DNA of 64,000 nucleotides from the NCBI GenBank assembly GCA_044341025.1, contig JBIISM010000003.1, forward strand, positions 186,001 to 250,000, read 5' to 3'. The stretch is from JABMMZ01 sp044341025. Lineage in GTDB: Bacteria; Bacteroidota; Bacteroidia; NS11-12g; UBA955. This document shows positions 1-9,460 of this stretch, piece after piece. The translations under genes and the position numbers were made by a program. How positions within the stretch are numbered: position 1 is the first letter of the stretch; each line of letters begins with the position of its first letter. A model generated the notes under the pieces. It ran no database searches, had not been told where the DNA came from, and saw nothing but the letters and a program-made list of their open reading frames with translations.

Positions 1-2093
1 AAGCTCAAATTTTTAAACTTCTCAATCTTTAATTTCTCGGCTATAATATTTAGAATGGGCAGGCCTGTAATTGCCGCTCCAGCAATACCTAGTTTAATGT
101 CTCCAGTAACTGTTGGATATGAAACACTAAGGTCTTGGTTAAAATTATTTGCCAAATGTAACTCTGCGTTAAATAAGCCCTTGGTATATTGTGCAATAGG
201 CATTAATTTTTTTACCATATCAAACGCATTAAAAGTTTGCACAATGTCCAGTGATTTTATTCCAAAATCAACATTGCTAAATGGGAACTTAGGATTCTTG
301 CTATCGTAATTGCCATTCAAACTCATACTTCCTCCCAATAAATTTAAACCAAGATTTTCGAAAAACATCTGGCTTTCTCTTAAGATAATTCGTCCGCCCA
401 AATTGCTTAATTTTAAGTTGTCATATACCATTGTATTGATATTAGCATTAAAAACAAAATCTATATTGTTGGGCACTTCAAATGCTTCTAAAGGTATACT
501 ATCGGAGGCCGTAGGCTCTTTTTTCAACTCTGTCTCCTCGCTTAAAAACCCATTCACATTCATGTAATTTGAATTCAAAGTAAAACTTCCTTTAAGCAAC
601 TCATCGCGCATCATGTAGGCAAACAAATTGTCAATTTGACCTTTGGCATCAAAATCACTCATGCCAATATTTCCTTTGCATAAATTCAATGCAATAGTTT
701 GGGGATTAAAACCCATAGCCGCATCCAAATTGGTGCCCTGTGGTAAGTTGATTGGGTCTTTAAAGTGAAAACCCTCTGCTGCAATTGTGCCTGCCGCATA
801 AAACTTTTCAATATCATTGGTTTGCAAACTATTTAAAAAGCCTTTAAAACTTACATCACTTTTAATTAAGCCACTTATTTCTGTGGACTTTTCAAGTGGG
901 ATAAAGCTTCTAAACTCAGCCAAATTTACATTCCCCTTTAATTCACCAGAAGCATACGGATTTGAAAGCGGATTTTTCATTATCAAGCGCGCGTGAATTG
1001 GCTCTCCGGCGATGTTAGCATCAAATCTTTTTAAATCTATTATTGTATTATCAGGATAGCCAGTTTGATTGTCGATGGATAGATTTACAAAAATATTATT
1101 CAAAGATTTTGGCAAATCAGGGTATTGGAAAAATCCATTGTCTATGTTTAATTTTAGACCAAAACCCGGCATTTTATCATCGGTCATTTTTCCCTTTAAG
1201 TACCCTCCAAAATTAAGACTACCTTTTGCTTTGGCTTGATCAAAACTTTTTGAATACACGCCCGGAACCATAGACATTATTGTTTTAAAGTCGGTCTTTT
1301 TAGATTTGAAAACAATGTCAAAATCCATATCATTCTCGTTCATGTCTACATAACCCTCGCCACCTAATTGCAATTGGTTTAACAACACATCATTGTCTTT
1401 AAAGGTGAATTTCATGGCTTTCATGTCCATGTCCAAATTCACTTTTAAATCTGCCGCAACCTTATAGATGTAGTTCATCCCGCCATAGCCAAGTGTAAAT
1501 TCTTCTGCATTGGTGCTGGTCTCTAACAAAAATCTATCTGAGGTAAAATCTCCTTTTAAGCTGTGGTTAAAATGCCTCAATGAGGTATAAAAGCTTAGAC
1601 TCTTGTCTTGGTAAACTAAATTTCCATTTGATATTTCAAATTGATCTAAAGCCATTTTAAAATTAGAAGCACTGGTATCAGTAGCGCCGCTATCTGCCTT
1701 TGCAATGTCATAATTTGCCTTGCCATTTTCCAATACCAAAATATTAAGCATCGGTTCAGATAAATAAATTCGGTTAATCTCAATCTTATCGCCTTTAATA
1801 ACGCTCATCAAATTCATTGTAATTGAGAGCTCTGGAAAATAAGCCAAAGTATCGTTTTTGAAGGTGTCTATACCAACAATACTTAATTGCTTAATGTCTA
1901 ATTGTAATTTTGGAAAACTCTTGATCAAGCTTAAACCAATATCTTCCGAAAAATTGACTTTCGCATTAATATTATTATTGGTCTGCTCTTTTATTGATTG
2001 AATGATTTTGCCTTTAAACAAAAAAGGCAATAGAAGCAAAATTACAAAAAGTAAAAGCAAGGAAATTCCGCTAATTTTCAAAAATTTTTTCAT
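1..2093 (-). CDS. AsmA-like inner-membrane-anchored protein, C-terminus cut by window edge
   Basis: The minus-strand frame starting with ATG at 2093 stays open to the left edge (at least 697 codons). The N-terminus begins MKKFLKISGISLLLLF, a single membrane anchor of about 20 hydrophobic residues, followed by a text typical of the AsmA/TamB-like superfamily (for example IGLSLIKSFPKLQLDI near residue 55, then alternating beta-strand-like segments). Proteins of this group are thought to act in the periplasm in outer-membrane biogenesis or lipid transport; that role is family knowledge, not visible here. A TAnnTTTG box lies 16 bases upstream on the same strand. The C-terminus is outside the window, so total length is unknown. 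Plus-strand ORFs at 55-567 are shadows of this gene. Confidence 0.8.
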   Translation of the reverse strand, partial: MKKFLKISGISLLLLFVILLLLPFLFKGKIIQSIKEQTNNNINAKVNFSEDIGLSLIKSFPKLQLDIKQLSIVGIDTFKNDTLAYFPELSITMNLMSVIKGDKIEINRIYLSEPMLNILVLENGKANYDIAKADSGATDTSASNFKMALDQFEISNGNLVYQDKSLSFYTSLRHFNHSLKGDFTSDRFLLETSTNAEEFTLGYGGMNYIYKVAADLKVNLDMDMKAMKFTFKDNDVLLNQLQLGGEGYVDMNENDMDFDIVFKSKKTDFKTIMSMVPGVYSKSFDQAKAKGSLNFGGYLKGKMTDDKMPGFGLKLNIDNGFFQYPDLPKSLNNIFVNLSIDNQTGYPDNTIIDLKRFDANIAGEPIHARLIMKNPLSNPYASGELKGNVNLAEFRSFIPLEKSTEISGLIKSDVSFKGFLNSLQTNDIEKFYAAGTIAAEGFHFKDPINLPQGTNLDAAMGFNPQTIALNLCKGNIGMSDFDAKGQIDNLFAYMMRDELLKGSFTLNSNYMNVNGFLSEETELKKEPTASDSIPLEAFEVPNNIDFVFNANINTMVYDNLKLSNLGGRIILRESQMFFENLGLNLLGGSMSLNGNYDSKNPKFPFSNVDFGIKSLDIVQTFNAFDMVKKLMPIAQYTKGLFNAELHLANNFNQDLSVSYPTVTGDIKLGIAGAAITGLPILNIIAEKLKIEKFKNLS

Positions 2094-2108
2094 ACTAATT
2101 TAGACAAA

Positions 2109-2116
2109 CAAAAATA
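2109..2116 (-). promoter_or_regulatory. -7 box for the AsmA-like gene
   Basis: TATTTTTG on the minus strand, 16 bases before the ATG at 2093; it fits the Bacteroidota TAnnTTTG consensus. Predicted by match only. Confidence 0.55.
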
Positions 2117-2248
2117 ATGCAAAACTTTCGAATCAAGCGGCGTTAGAATTACCTCAACATCAAAAAGCCAAAATACTTTTGTATATAAGAAATAAAGTGA
2201 AGGGAAGACTTGGCTCCAAATTAATGAACAAAGGCCATCAAGATTCGC

Positions 2249-3175
2249 TTATTGCTTGCTTAAAAAATCTGTGTATGCGAGTTTAATGCCATCAACCAAA
2301 GCTGTTTTAGAACTCCATCCTAGATTGTTTAAATACGACGAATCCATCAATTTTTTCGGTGTCCCATCGGGTTTATTGGTGTCAAATTTCAAATTACCTT
2401 GAAACCCAACGATACTTTTTATCAAAAGTGCTAAATCTTTTATACTTAAATCTGCATTTGAACCAATATTAACAAACTTTTTGTCGTTGTAGTTTAACAT
2501 TAAAAACAATGCAGCATCAGCAAGATCGTCAGCATATAAAAATTCACGCATGGGTGAACCGGTTCCCCAAATTTCAACAAAATCGGCGCCGCTTATTTTA
2601 GCTTCATGAAAGCGCCTTATTAACGCTGGCAACACATGTGAATTTTCAGGATGGTAATTGTCATTTAAGCCATACAAATTAGTGGGCATAACACTAATAA
2701 AGTTACAATGGTACTGATCCCTATAGGCCTCTACCATTTTAATTCCTGCAATTTTTGCAATGGCATAAGGTTCGTTGGTATTCTCTAACAATCCGGTAAG
2801 AAGATATTCTTCTTTTAAAGGTTGTGGAGCCAATTTAGGATAAATGCAACTGCTTCCAAAAAACATCAATTTCTTTACCCCCTTAAGATAAGACTGATGG
2901 ATTATGTTGTTTTGAATACATAAATTATCATGGATAAATTCTGCTCTGTAGGTATTGTTTGCAACAATCCCCCCAACCCTGGCAGCAGCTAAAAAAACAT
3001 ACTCCGGTTTTTCTGTTTCAAAAAAAGCCTCTACTGCAACTTGATTGCGTAAATCTAAGTCGCTAGAAGTTCTGGTAATAATGTTTGTATATCCAGCTTT
3101 GTTAAGCGCGCGATGAACAGCACTACCAACCATTCCTCTATGGCCTGCAACATATATTTTTGCTGCTAATTCCAT
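2249..3175 (-). CDS. fcl: GDP-L-fucose synthase
   Basis: 308-residue NADP-dependent short-chain dehydrogenase/epimerase that converts GDP-4-keto-6-deoxymannose to GDP-L-fucose in the cytoplasm, the last step of de novo GDP-fucose synthesis. The N-terminal nucleotide-binding loop GHRGMVGSA (residues 12-20) and the segment SSCIYPK are visible, followed by the YxxxK catalytic pair in YAIAKIAG. Length is normal for the family (about 310-320). The ATG overlaps the stop codon of gmd by one base (TAATG), so the two are translationally coupled and sit in one operon in pathway order. The product probably feeds fucosylated surface glycan made by glycosyltransferases elsewhere. Confidence 0.95.
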   Translation of the reverse strand: MELAAKIYVAGHRGMVGSAVHRALNKAGYTNIITRTSSDLDLRNQVAVEAFFETEKPEYVFLAAARVGGIVANNTYRAEFIHDNLCIQNNIIHQSYLKGVKKLMFFGSSCIYPKLAPQPLKEEYLLTGLLENTNEPYAIAKIAGIKMVEAYRDQYHCNFISVMPTNLYGLNDNYHPENSHVLPALIRRFHEAKISGADFVEIWGTGSPMREFLYADDLADAALFLMLNYNDKKFVNIGSNADLSIKDLALLIKSIVGFQGNLKFDTNKPDGTPKKLMDSSYLNNLGWSSKTALVDGIKLAYTDFLSKQ

Positions 3176-4311
3176 TATTCGAAATAACTCAAGGTTTTGA
3201 ATCCACCTTCTTTAAGGTATTCATCTTTTTTCATCAAATGCAAATCACTCTGCATCATATCATTTACCAAATCACTTAAACTGTATTTTGGTATCCAACC
3301 TAATTTTTCCCTTGATTTTGTAGCATCTCCAATTAACAAATCAACTTCAGTTGGTCTGAAATATTTTGGGTCAACATTAATTACTTCTTTGCCAATTGAT
3401 AAGGCAGACAGGTTTAACTTAAGTTCTTCTGCTCTTGCCATATCAATCCCTGAAATAATGCCTTTTTCGTTTATCCCCTCGCCTTCAAACGACAATTCCA
3501 AACCTAAAAACTTAAATGCTTGTCTTGCAAATTCCCTAATTTGTGTGGTAACACCTGTAGCAATAACGTAGTCTTCAGCGACTGGTTGCTGTAATATTAA
3601 ATACATAGCCTCAACATAATCTTTTGCATGCCCCCAATCACGTTGACTATTCAAATTTCCTAAAAACATTTTGTCTTGCAATCCTAAAGCAATTTTTGAA
3701 GCTGCTCTTGTAATTTTACGGGTAACAAATGTTTCACCTCTAATAGGCGATTCATGGTTGAATAAAATTCCGTTACAAGCGTAAATTTTATATGCCTCAC
3801 GGTAATTCACAGTAATCCAATAAGCATACATTTTAGCCACTGCATAGGGCGAACGAGGGTAAAATGGAGTGGTCTCAGATTGAGGAACCGCTTGAACCAA
3901 TCCGTACAATTCTGAAGTTGATGCTTGATAGATTCTAGTCTTCTCTATTAACCCACAAATTTTAATTGCTTCCAATAAACGCAATGTGCCAATACCATCA
4001 GCATTTGCAGTGTATTCTGGTGTTTCAAAACTCACGTGAACGTGGCTTTGTGCCGCCAAATTATAAATTTCATCTGGTTGGGTTTCTTGAATAATGCGAA
4101 TCAAATTCGTGCTGTCAGTTAGATCGCCGTAATGTAATTTGAAATTAGCATTAGGAACGTGAGGATCTTGGTATAAATGGTCAATTCTATCGGTATTAAA
4201 AAGAGAACTTCTTCTCTTTATGCCGTGAACCATATATCCTTTCTTCAACAAGAACTCAGCTAAATAAGCTCCGTCTTGTCCTGTAATTCCCGTAATCAGT
4301 GCTATTTTCAT
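3175..4311 (-). CDS. gmd: GDP-mannose 4,6-dehydratase
   Basis: 378-residue SDR enzyme that converts GDP-mannose to GDP-4-keto-6-deoxymannose, the substrate of the downstream gene. The N-terminus carries ITGITGQDGAYLAEFLL, the Gmd form of the Rossmann loop. The catalytic Ser/Tyr/Lys set is seen in STSELYG and SPYAVAKMYAYW, and NHESPIRGETFVTRK is a Gmd signature. Full length. It is the first gene of a two-gene operon with fcl and is divergent from the deacetylase operon, with only a short shared promoter region. Confidence 0.96.
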   Translation of the reverse strand: MKIALITGITGQDGAYLAEFLLKKGYMVHGIKRRSSLFNTDRIDHLYQDPHVPNANFKLHYGDLTDSTNLIRIIQETQPDEIYNLAAQSHVHVSFETPEYTANADGIGTLRLLEAIKICGLIEKTRIYQASTSELYGLVQAVPQSETTPFYPRSPYAVAKMYAYWITVNYREAYKIYACNGILFNHESPIRGETFVTRKITRAASKIALGLQDKMFLGNLNSQRDWGHAKDYVEAMYLILQQPVAEDYVIATGVTTQIREFARQAFKFLGLELSFEGEGINEKGIISGIDMARAEELKLNLSALSIGKEVINVDPKYFRPTEVDLLIGDATKSREKLGWIPKYSLSDLVNDMMQSDLHLMKKDEYLKEGGFKTLSYFE

Positions 4312-4335
4312 TAATTCTAAATTTTATTCGTTAAT

Positions 4336-5646
4336 TTGCCAAAAAATGCAAATATAAGTAAAGTTTTGATTCAAATCCATTCAAAAATATGCAGTGAACG
4401 GTTGAAATATACATTGAATTATGTGTTCAAATGGCGCATGGGTATTGATTTTTCAATTGTTTCGGATGCAGCACAAATAGACCACTCGCAAACTGTTATT
4501 GACTATAATGTTGAATCCAACGGATTTGGAATCCATATCATTCCCGATGGCCTTTTGTTTAAAACAGGAACCGAGCATATTGTTTCTGAAAAGACTAAGT
4601 TCAATTTAAATCCGATTGAACAGTCAAAATCTCAATATTCAGATATTTTCTCAAGTATTTTTTACCATCTTTCAAGATATGAAGAATACAATGCTCCAAA
4701 GGATGAGCTCAGCCGCTTTTCATATAAATCATCTTGTCTATATTTAAACAAATGTATTGAAAGACCTTTGCTTGACGAGTGGATTGGCGATTTAAAAAAT
4801 TACCTGATTCAATTTTATGATTTTCAAGCTCAAAATTATAAAATAGAATATTACACCACACAAGCGAGTATTGACATCGACTCTGTTTTCTCTTATAAAG
4901 GAAGAAATTTCGTTAGAACAATAGGCGCTTTTTCAAAGGATATTTTAAAACTTAATTTTAAAGAAGTTTTTAAACGGTTTAAGGTATTAGCAAACCTTGA
5001 AATTGACCCAAATGACAATTTCGATCTTCAGAAAGATCTACTCTTGAAAAAGCCAGCTTGGTATTTTGTTCAAGTGGGAGAATATGGGCGCTTAGACAAA
5101 AATATAAGTCCTGATAACAAAGAATTTCAAAACATACTGAAAACAATAAACAATGCCGGTCATCAAATTGGCCTGCATCCTTCTTTTGATTCGAATAGCA
5201 ATGCCGCGACAATCAATACTGAAAAGAGTAAGTTAGAATCAATTATTGGCAAACAAATTAAACATTCTAGACAACACTATTTAAAGTTTGAATTGCCAAA
5301 AACCTACCAAACTTTAATTGACATTGGAATTGAACATGAATACTCAATGGGGTACTCTGAAATCGCTGGTTTCAGAGCGGCTACAGCTGTGCCATTTTAT
5401 TGGTATAATTTAAATTCTGAAGAAAGCACAAAACTATTAATACATCCCTTTGTTGTTATGGATGTGGCGTATAAAAACTTTCAAAAAATGACAGTTGAAG
5501 AGACGATAACTTCGAGTGCTGTTTTAAAAGATATTTGTAGGCAACTAAACCTGCCTTTTGTTTTTGTATTTCACAACGAATCATTAAGCAATCATAGAGG
5601 TTGGGCAAACTGGGAAAAAGTTTTTTCTTTTTGGAACCATGAGTGA
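4336..5646 (+). CDS. Polysaccharide deacetylase family protein (start uncertain)
   Basis: Up to 436 residues. The central part contains QASIDIDSVFSY (about residue 178-189) and HQIGLHPSFDSN (about 277-288), which resemble the metal/catalytic Asp and His motifs of NodB-like deacetylases in their Bacteroidota form; the N-terminal part resembles the DUF7033-type extension found in this group. Likely role: hydrolysis of acetyl groups on a surface or cell-wall glycan; substrate unknown. No signal peptide is visible, so a cytoplasmic step is possible. No in-frame ATG occurs before residue 35; candidate starts are TTG at 4336 or TTG at 4366. The stop overlaps the next gene by 8 bases, so they form an operon. 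Confidence 0.7.
   Translation: MPKNANISKVLIQIHSKICSERLKYTLNYVFKWRMGIDFSIVSDAAQIDHSQTVIDYNVESNGFGIHIIPDGLLFKTGTEHIVSEKTKFNLNPIEQSKSQYSDIFSSIFYHLSRYEEYNAPKDELSRFSYKSSCLYLNKCIERPLLDEWIGDLKNYLIQFYDFQAQNYKIEYYTTQASIDIDSVFSYKGRNFVRTIGAFSKDILKLNFKEVFKRFKVLANLEIDPNDNFDLQKDLLLKKPAWYFVQVGEYGRLDKNISPDNKEFQNILKTINNAGHQIGLHPSFDSNSNAATINTEKSKLESIIGKQIKHSRQHYLKFELPKTYQTLIDIGIEHEYSMGYSEIAGFRAATAVPFYWYNLNSEESTKLLIHPFVVMDVAYKNFQKMTVEETITSSAVLKDICRQLNLPFVFVFHNESLSNHRGWANWEKVFSFWNHE
4349..4356 (-). promoter_or_regulatory. -7 box for gmd-fcl
   Basis: TATATTTG on the minus strand, 37 bases before the gmd ATG. It lies inside the 5' end of the divergent deacetylase frame, so the two transcription units share or overlap their promoters. 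Match to consensus only. Confidence 0.5.
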
Positions 5647-6559
5647 AATCAAATACATAAAGCATAAAAAAATAGACCCTATAAAATGGGATGCTTGTAT
5701 TGAAAATTCACAAAATGGATTAATTTACCCCTATGCATTTTTCTTAAATACAATGGCTGGGAAAAAATGGGATGCCCTTGTGCTTGGAGACTATGAGGCC
5801 GTTTTCCCCTTGGTTTGGAACAGTAAATTTTTTATTAAATACCTTTACCAACCCTATTTCTGTCAACAATTAGGTCTGTTTTCAAAACAAGAAATTACCG
5901 AAAATCTAGTAACAGAGTTTATCAATAAAATTCCAAACAAATTTTTGTATTGGAATTTCCACCTCAATTACCAAAACAAATACTTCAGTCCCAGCGTTCG
6001 GTTTATAAATCGAACAAGTTTCTGCATCAATTTAAACCAAAACTATACAGAGATATACGATCAGTACAATGCAGATGCCAAAAAGAACTTGGCAAAATCA
6101 ATGATACAAGGATTTTCTTACCAGAGGCACATTGAAATTAAAGCTGTTTCTGAATGCTTTTTCAATGCCTATGGACAGCATTATCCAAAGGAGGAATCTC
6201 TCAAAATAAATATTAACAAATGTGCCAGTGAGGCAATAAAACAAAACAAAGGTTTTACCCGGGCGGTTCTTGGAAATGATGGAAATTTATGGTGTGCGGG
6301 GTTCTTTTTTATGTCTAACAATAGAATACATTATGCAATGGCTGCGCCAACCGATGAAGGCAAGAAGTATGGTGCGACCCATATATTAATAGACGAAGTT
6401 CTTAAGGAGTTTTCTAATAAAAACATCATCTTTGATTTTGAAGGATCTGACATCAAATCAGTTGCCTATTTTTACTCTAAATTTGGATCTGTTACTTCCC
6501 ATTATCTCCAAATCATTAAAAACAAACTGCCTTGGTGGCTAAGGTTTTTAAAAGACTAA
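5639..6559 (+). CDS. GNAT/FemAB-like acyl- or aminoacyltransferase
   Basis: 306 residues without signal peptide or membrane segment. The layout (variable N-terminal half, then FCINLNQNYTEIYDQYNADAKKNL, here split as a linker plus basic helix around residue 140-160, then a GNAT-like C-terminal half with HYAMAAPTDEGKKYGA and FDFEGSD) resembles Bacteroidota GNAT/BioF2-like proteins of the FemAB superfamily. These enzymes transfer acyl or aminoacyl groups and often sit in polysaccharide or peptidoglycan loci. The gene overlaps the deacetylase by 8 bases, which suggests joint action on the same glycan. Substrate cannot be read from sequence. Confidence 0.6.
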   Translation: MSEIKYIKHKKIDPIKWDACIENSQNGLIYPYAFFLNTMAGKKWDALVLGDYEAVFPLVWNSKFFIKYLYQPYFCQQLGLFSKQEITENLVTEFINKIPNKFLYWNFHLNYQNKYFSPSVRFINRTSFCINLNQNYTEIYDQYNADAKKNLAKSMIQGFSYQRHIEIKAVSECFFNAYGQHYPKEESLKININKCASEAIKQNKGFTRAVLGNDGNLWCAGFFFMSNNRIHYAMAAPTDEGKKYGATHILIDEVLKEFSNKNIIFDFEGSDIKSVAYFYSKFGSVTSHYLQIIKNKLPWWLRFLKD

Positions 6560-6650
6560 AATAGATTTTTTTGGTTTGACTAAATCATACATAAGTCTCT
6601 TGTTGTCAACAATCTTGATAACCTTTTTAAGCCATGTTTTATATTTTTCG

Positions 6651-6658
6651 TAGGTTTG
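6651..6658 (+). promoter_or_regulatory. -7 box for FAH-M23-bcp operon
   Basis: TAGGTTTG ending 5 bases before the ATG at 6664. The transcript would be nearly leaderless, which fits the lack of a Shine-Dalgarno sequence. Confidence 0.55.
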
Positions 6659-6663
6659 CATAA

Positions 6664-7269
6664 ATGAAAATTATTTGCATAGGAAGAAACTATGGATTGC
6701 ATGCCAAAGAGCTAGGGAACGAAATCCCTGACAAGCCAGTTATTTTTTGTAAACCCGATACTGCCTTGCTCAAAAATAACGGTGATTTTTATTTGCCAAG
6801 CTTTAGTAAAGACGTGCATTATGAAGCTGAAATTGTTGTAAAAATAGACAAAGCAGGAAAAAGCATTTTGCCGCAATTTGCTTCTAGGTATTACGCTCAA
6901 ATTACTTTAGGAATTGACTTTACAGCGCGCGATGTTCAAAATGAGCTAAAGGCTAAAGGCTTGCCATGGGAACTTGCAAAAGCCTTTGATTATTCTGCAG
7001 TGATTGGAAATTTCATCCCCCTCAAACAACCCATTCAAGATATTCATTTTCATTTGTTGAAGAATGAAGTGACCGTTCAAAATGGCCATACAGCTGATAT
7101 GCTTTTTAATGTTGATCAAATCATCAGTTTTGTTTCTGAGTATTTTACATTGAAAACTGGAGATTTAATTTTTACTGGAACCCCTGCAGGTGTTGGTCCT
7201 GTCTCGATAGGTGATAATTTAAAAGGATATATTGAAAAAGAAAAAATATTTGACTTTTTAATCAAGTGA
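6664..7269 (+). CDS. Fumarylacetoacetate hydrolase family protein
   Basis: 201 residues, a compact single-domain FAH protein. Visible family features are the start IICIGRNYGLHAKELG, the metal-binding acidic residues in HYEAEIVVKI and in GIDFTARD, and the C-terminal loop FTGTPAGVGPV. Members cleave or tautomerise/decarboxylate beta-keto acids (acylpyruvate hydrolase, oxaloacetate decarboxylase and relatives) using Mg or Mn; the exact substrate is not predictable. It is the first gene of an operon: its TGA overlaps the GTG start of the M23 peptidase (GTGA). Confidence 0.88.
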   Translation: MKIICIGRNYGLHAKELGNEIPDKPVIFCKPDTALLKNNGDFYLPSFSKDVHYEAEIVVKIDKAGKSILPQFASRYYAQITLGIDFTARDVQNELKAKGLPWELAKAFDYSAVIGNFIPLKQPIQDIHFHLLKNEVTVQNGHTADMLFNVDQIISFVSEYFTLKTGDLIFTGTPAGVGPVSIGDNLKGYIEKEKIFDFLIK

Positions 7270-8981
7270 GAAAGAAATTATTCTATATAATTCTCACGGT
7301 CATAATTGCTGTAAATTCAACTTTTGCAAGCGGTAAAAAACCGTTTCCTAAAAATGATTTCGGACTACCCTTTGCTGGCAGCAATGAAATTATCGGCACT
7401 TATTGTGAATTAAGACCAAACCATTTTCATGGTGGCTTAGATATTCGGACTGGCGGTGTTATAGGCAGACCGGTGCTTTCTGTAGGTGATGGTTATGTTT
7501 CACGCATCAATATCTCTACCATCGGATATGGTAAAGCAATTTATATAACCCACCCCAATGGGTATACCAGCGTATACGCGCATTTGAGCGAGTTTCCTGC
7601 CTCCATTCAATGGTTTATTACAAAAAGCCAATACCAAAACCAACAATACGAAATAGAAATTTTTCCTGAGGCCGATCTTATAAAAGTTAAACGCGGAGAA
7701 ACCATTGCTTACAGCGGAAATTCTGGCGCATCCCAGGGTCCACATCTGCATTTTGAAATTCGCGAAACCAAGTCTGAGGCTCCAGTAAATCCGCTGCTTT
7801 TTGGTGTTACTATGCAAGACCATATTGCGCCTTCTATTTTTGATGTTTTCTTGTACAAAAGGGATTCGTTAGAGAAAGTATACAATGGCCATTTCCCTTC
7901 TATCAGCTTGCCTACTTCTAGTGTTCAAATTATAAAAAAAGGCAAAAAGAAGAAGAAAATTTTTGTCCCAATTGGCAAACATTCCATTGCTTTTGGCTCC
8001 TACGCATTTGGAGCTACCATGCGCGATTATGCAACATCTATGAGCGATAACAATGGCGTTAATTATGTTCAACTGTATTTAAACGACCAACTTATTTATG
8101 ACTGTAAATTAGAAGAATTTATGTTCTCTCAAATGCGTATGCACAACAACTACATCGACTTCAAACGCATGAAACAATCGGGCACCAAAATGCACAAACT
8201 GTTTAAAGACAATGGCAGCACCTTAGAATTTTGGAATGAATCACCAACAGATGGTTGGTTTACAATCGATGATACCATTGCCTATCATTTTAGAATAGTT
8301 GCCAAAGATGTTTATGGCCATAGCACTGAGAAAAAGATAACTTTGTACGGCTCTCCAAATGGCAGAAATGTGATATCCTATATCCAGCACAACAAATCTG
8401 CTTGCCTTTGTTATGCCAATAAAGACAATTTAATTTCCGTAAATCAAGACTTCAAAATTGGCGTACCTAAAAACGCTCTTTACAGCGATTATCAGCTTGG
8501 ATATCAAAAAAATTATGGCATCAATTATACCATTGGAAATACTTTGGTGCCATTAGACAAAAAGATTGATTTACACTTCAGATTAAGCAATGAATTTGTT
8601 AAGTATGCCAACAAATTTACAGTATTCAGTGCCGATGGAAGATCCTATGGAACAGAATTAAAAAATCAAAATTGGGCTGTTGCATCGGTCAAAGAATTCG
8701 GAACTTACCACATTGTTCTTGATACCATAAAACCCAATATCACACCTGTTGCAATTAACAAAAATGGGTATTTCTCTTTTCAGGTTTCTGATGGCACTTC
8801 GGGCATCAAAGACTTCGATTTTTACATCAATGGGCAATGGGTTTTATTGGAATATGACATTGGCTTCATCCATGGCCGCATACCCAATCAATTAATCAGT
8901 GGAAAACATTCCATTGAATTGATTGTTAGAGATAACAGATTAAACGAGAAAAAATTTACTAAAATAATAACTGTCCCATGA
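7266..8981 (+). CDS. M23 family (LytM-type) metallopeptidase, exported
   Basis: 571 residues starting at GTG 7266, overlapping the previous stop by 4 bases. An N-terminal hydrophobic segment (LFYIILTVIIAVNSTFA) is a probable signal peptide. The peptidase domain is N-terminal: HFHGGLDIRTGG (about residue 53-64) supplies the first His and Asp zinc ligands and HLHFEIRE (about 159-166) the HxH motif, so all catalytic residues are present. The roughly 390-residue C-terminal part looks like beta-rich Ig-like domains and is conserved with this M23 type in Bacteroidota as far as I recall. Probable role: peptidoglycan endopeptidase in the periplasm. The stop overlaps bcp by 4 bases (ATGA). Confidence 0.88.
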   Translation: MRKKLFYIILTVIIAVNSTFASGKKPFPKNDFGLPFAGSNEIIGTYCELRPNHFHGGLDIRTGGVIGRPVLSVGDGYVSRINISTIGYGKAIYITHPNGYTSVYAHLSEFPASIQWFITKSQYQNQQYEIEIFPEADLIKVKRGETIAYSGNSGASQGPHLHFEIRETKSEAPVNPLLFGVTMQDHIAPSIFDVFLYKRDSLEKVYNGHFPSISLPTSSVQIIKKGKKKKKIFVPIGKHSIAFGSYAFGATMRDYATSMSDNNGVNYVQLYLNDQLIYDCKLEEFMFSQMRMHNNYIDFKRMKQSGTKMHKLFKDNGSTLEFWNESPTDGWFTIDDTIAYHFRIVAKDVYGHSTEKKITLYGSPNGRNVISYIQHNKSACLCYANKDNLISVNQDFKIGVPKNALYSDYQLGYQKNYGINYTIGNTLVPLDKKIDLHFRLSNEFVKYANKFTVFSADGRSYGTELKNQNWAVASVKEFGTYHIVLDTIKPNITPVAINKNGYFSFQVSDGTSGIKDFDFYINGQWVLLEYDIGFIHGRIPNQLISGKHSIELIVRDNRLNEKKFTKIITVP

Positions 8982-9427
8982 GTACAATAGAAATTGGCAA
9001 AAAAGCACCTGCATTTAGCGGCAATGATCAAAATGGTGTAAAAAGAACATTAAAAGAATTTGCTGGCAAAAAATTGGTTCTTTATTTCTATCCTAAAGAC
9101 GATACCCCAGGCTGTACAGCTGAAGCCTGTGACTTAAGAGACAATTACAATAAGTTTATAGCCGCTGGATATGCCGTTGTTGGCGTAAGTCCTGATGAAG
9201 AAAAGAAACATCAAAAATTCATCGCCAAATATGAACTGCCATTTGATTTATTGGCCGATACCGACCATTCAATTGCCGAAGCATTTGGCGTTTGGGTTGA
9301 AAAAAGCATGTATGGAAGACAGTATATGGGCATCGCTAGAACAACTTTTGTAATAGACGAAAAAGGCAACATCCAAGACATTATTGCAAAGGTGAATACC
9401 AAAGACCACAGCAGTCAGATTCTTTAA
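8978..9427 (+). CDS. bcp: Thioredoxin-dependent thiol peroxidase (Bcp/PrxQ peroxiredoxin)
   Basis: 149 residues, normal length. The active site DDTPGCTAEACDLRD holds the peroxidatic Cys46 and resolving Cys51, the PrxQ pattern. The enzyme reduces hydrogen peroxide and organic hydroperoxides in the cytoplasm with thioredoxin as donor. It is the last gene of the FAH-M23-bcp operon (ATGA overlap). It converges with rpoN across 33 bases; I see no clear hairpin terminator there. Confidence 0.95.
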   Translation: MSTIEIGKKAPAFSGNDQNGVKRTLKEFAGKKLVLYFYPKDDTPGCTAEACDLRDNYNKFIAAGYAVVGVSPDEEKKHQKFIAKYELPFDLLADTDHSIAEAFGVWVEKSMYGRQYMGIARTTFVIDEKGNIQDIIAKVNTKDHSSQIL

Positions 9428-9460
9428 TAAATTTTTTTAAGTTTTAGCGTTTCGAATTTA

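Noticed and set aside
55..567. Two plus-strand ORFs of 84 and 85 residues
   Set aside because: They lie antisense to the open AsmA-like frame and have no recognisable family; shadows.
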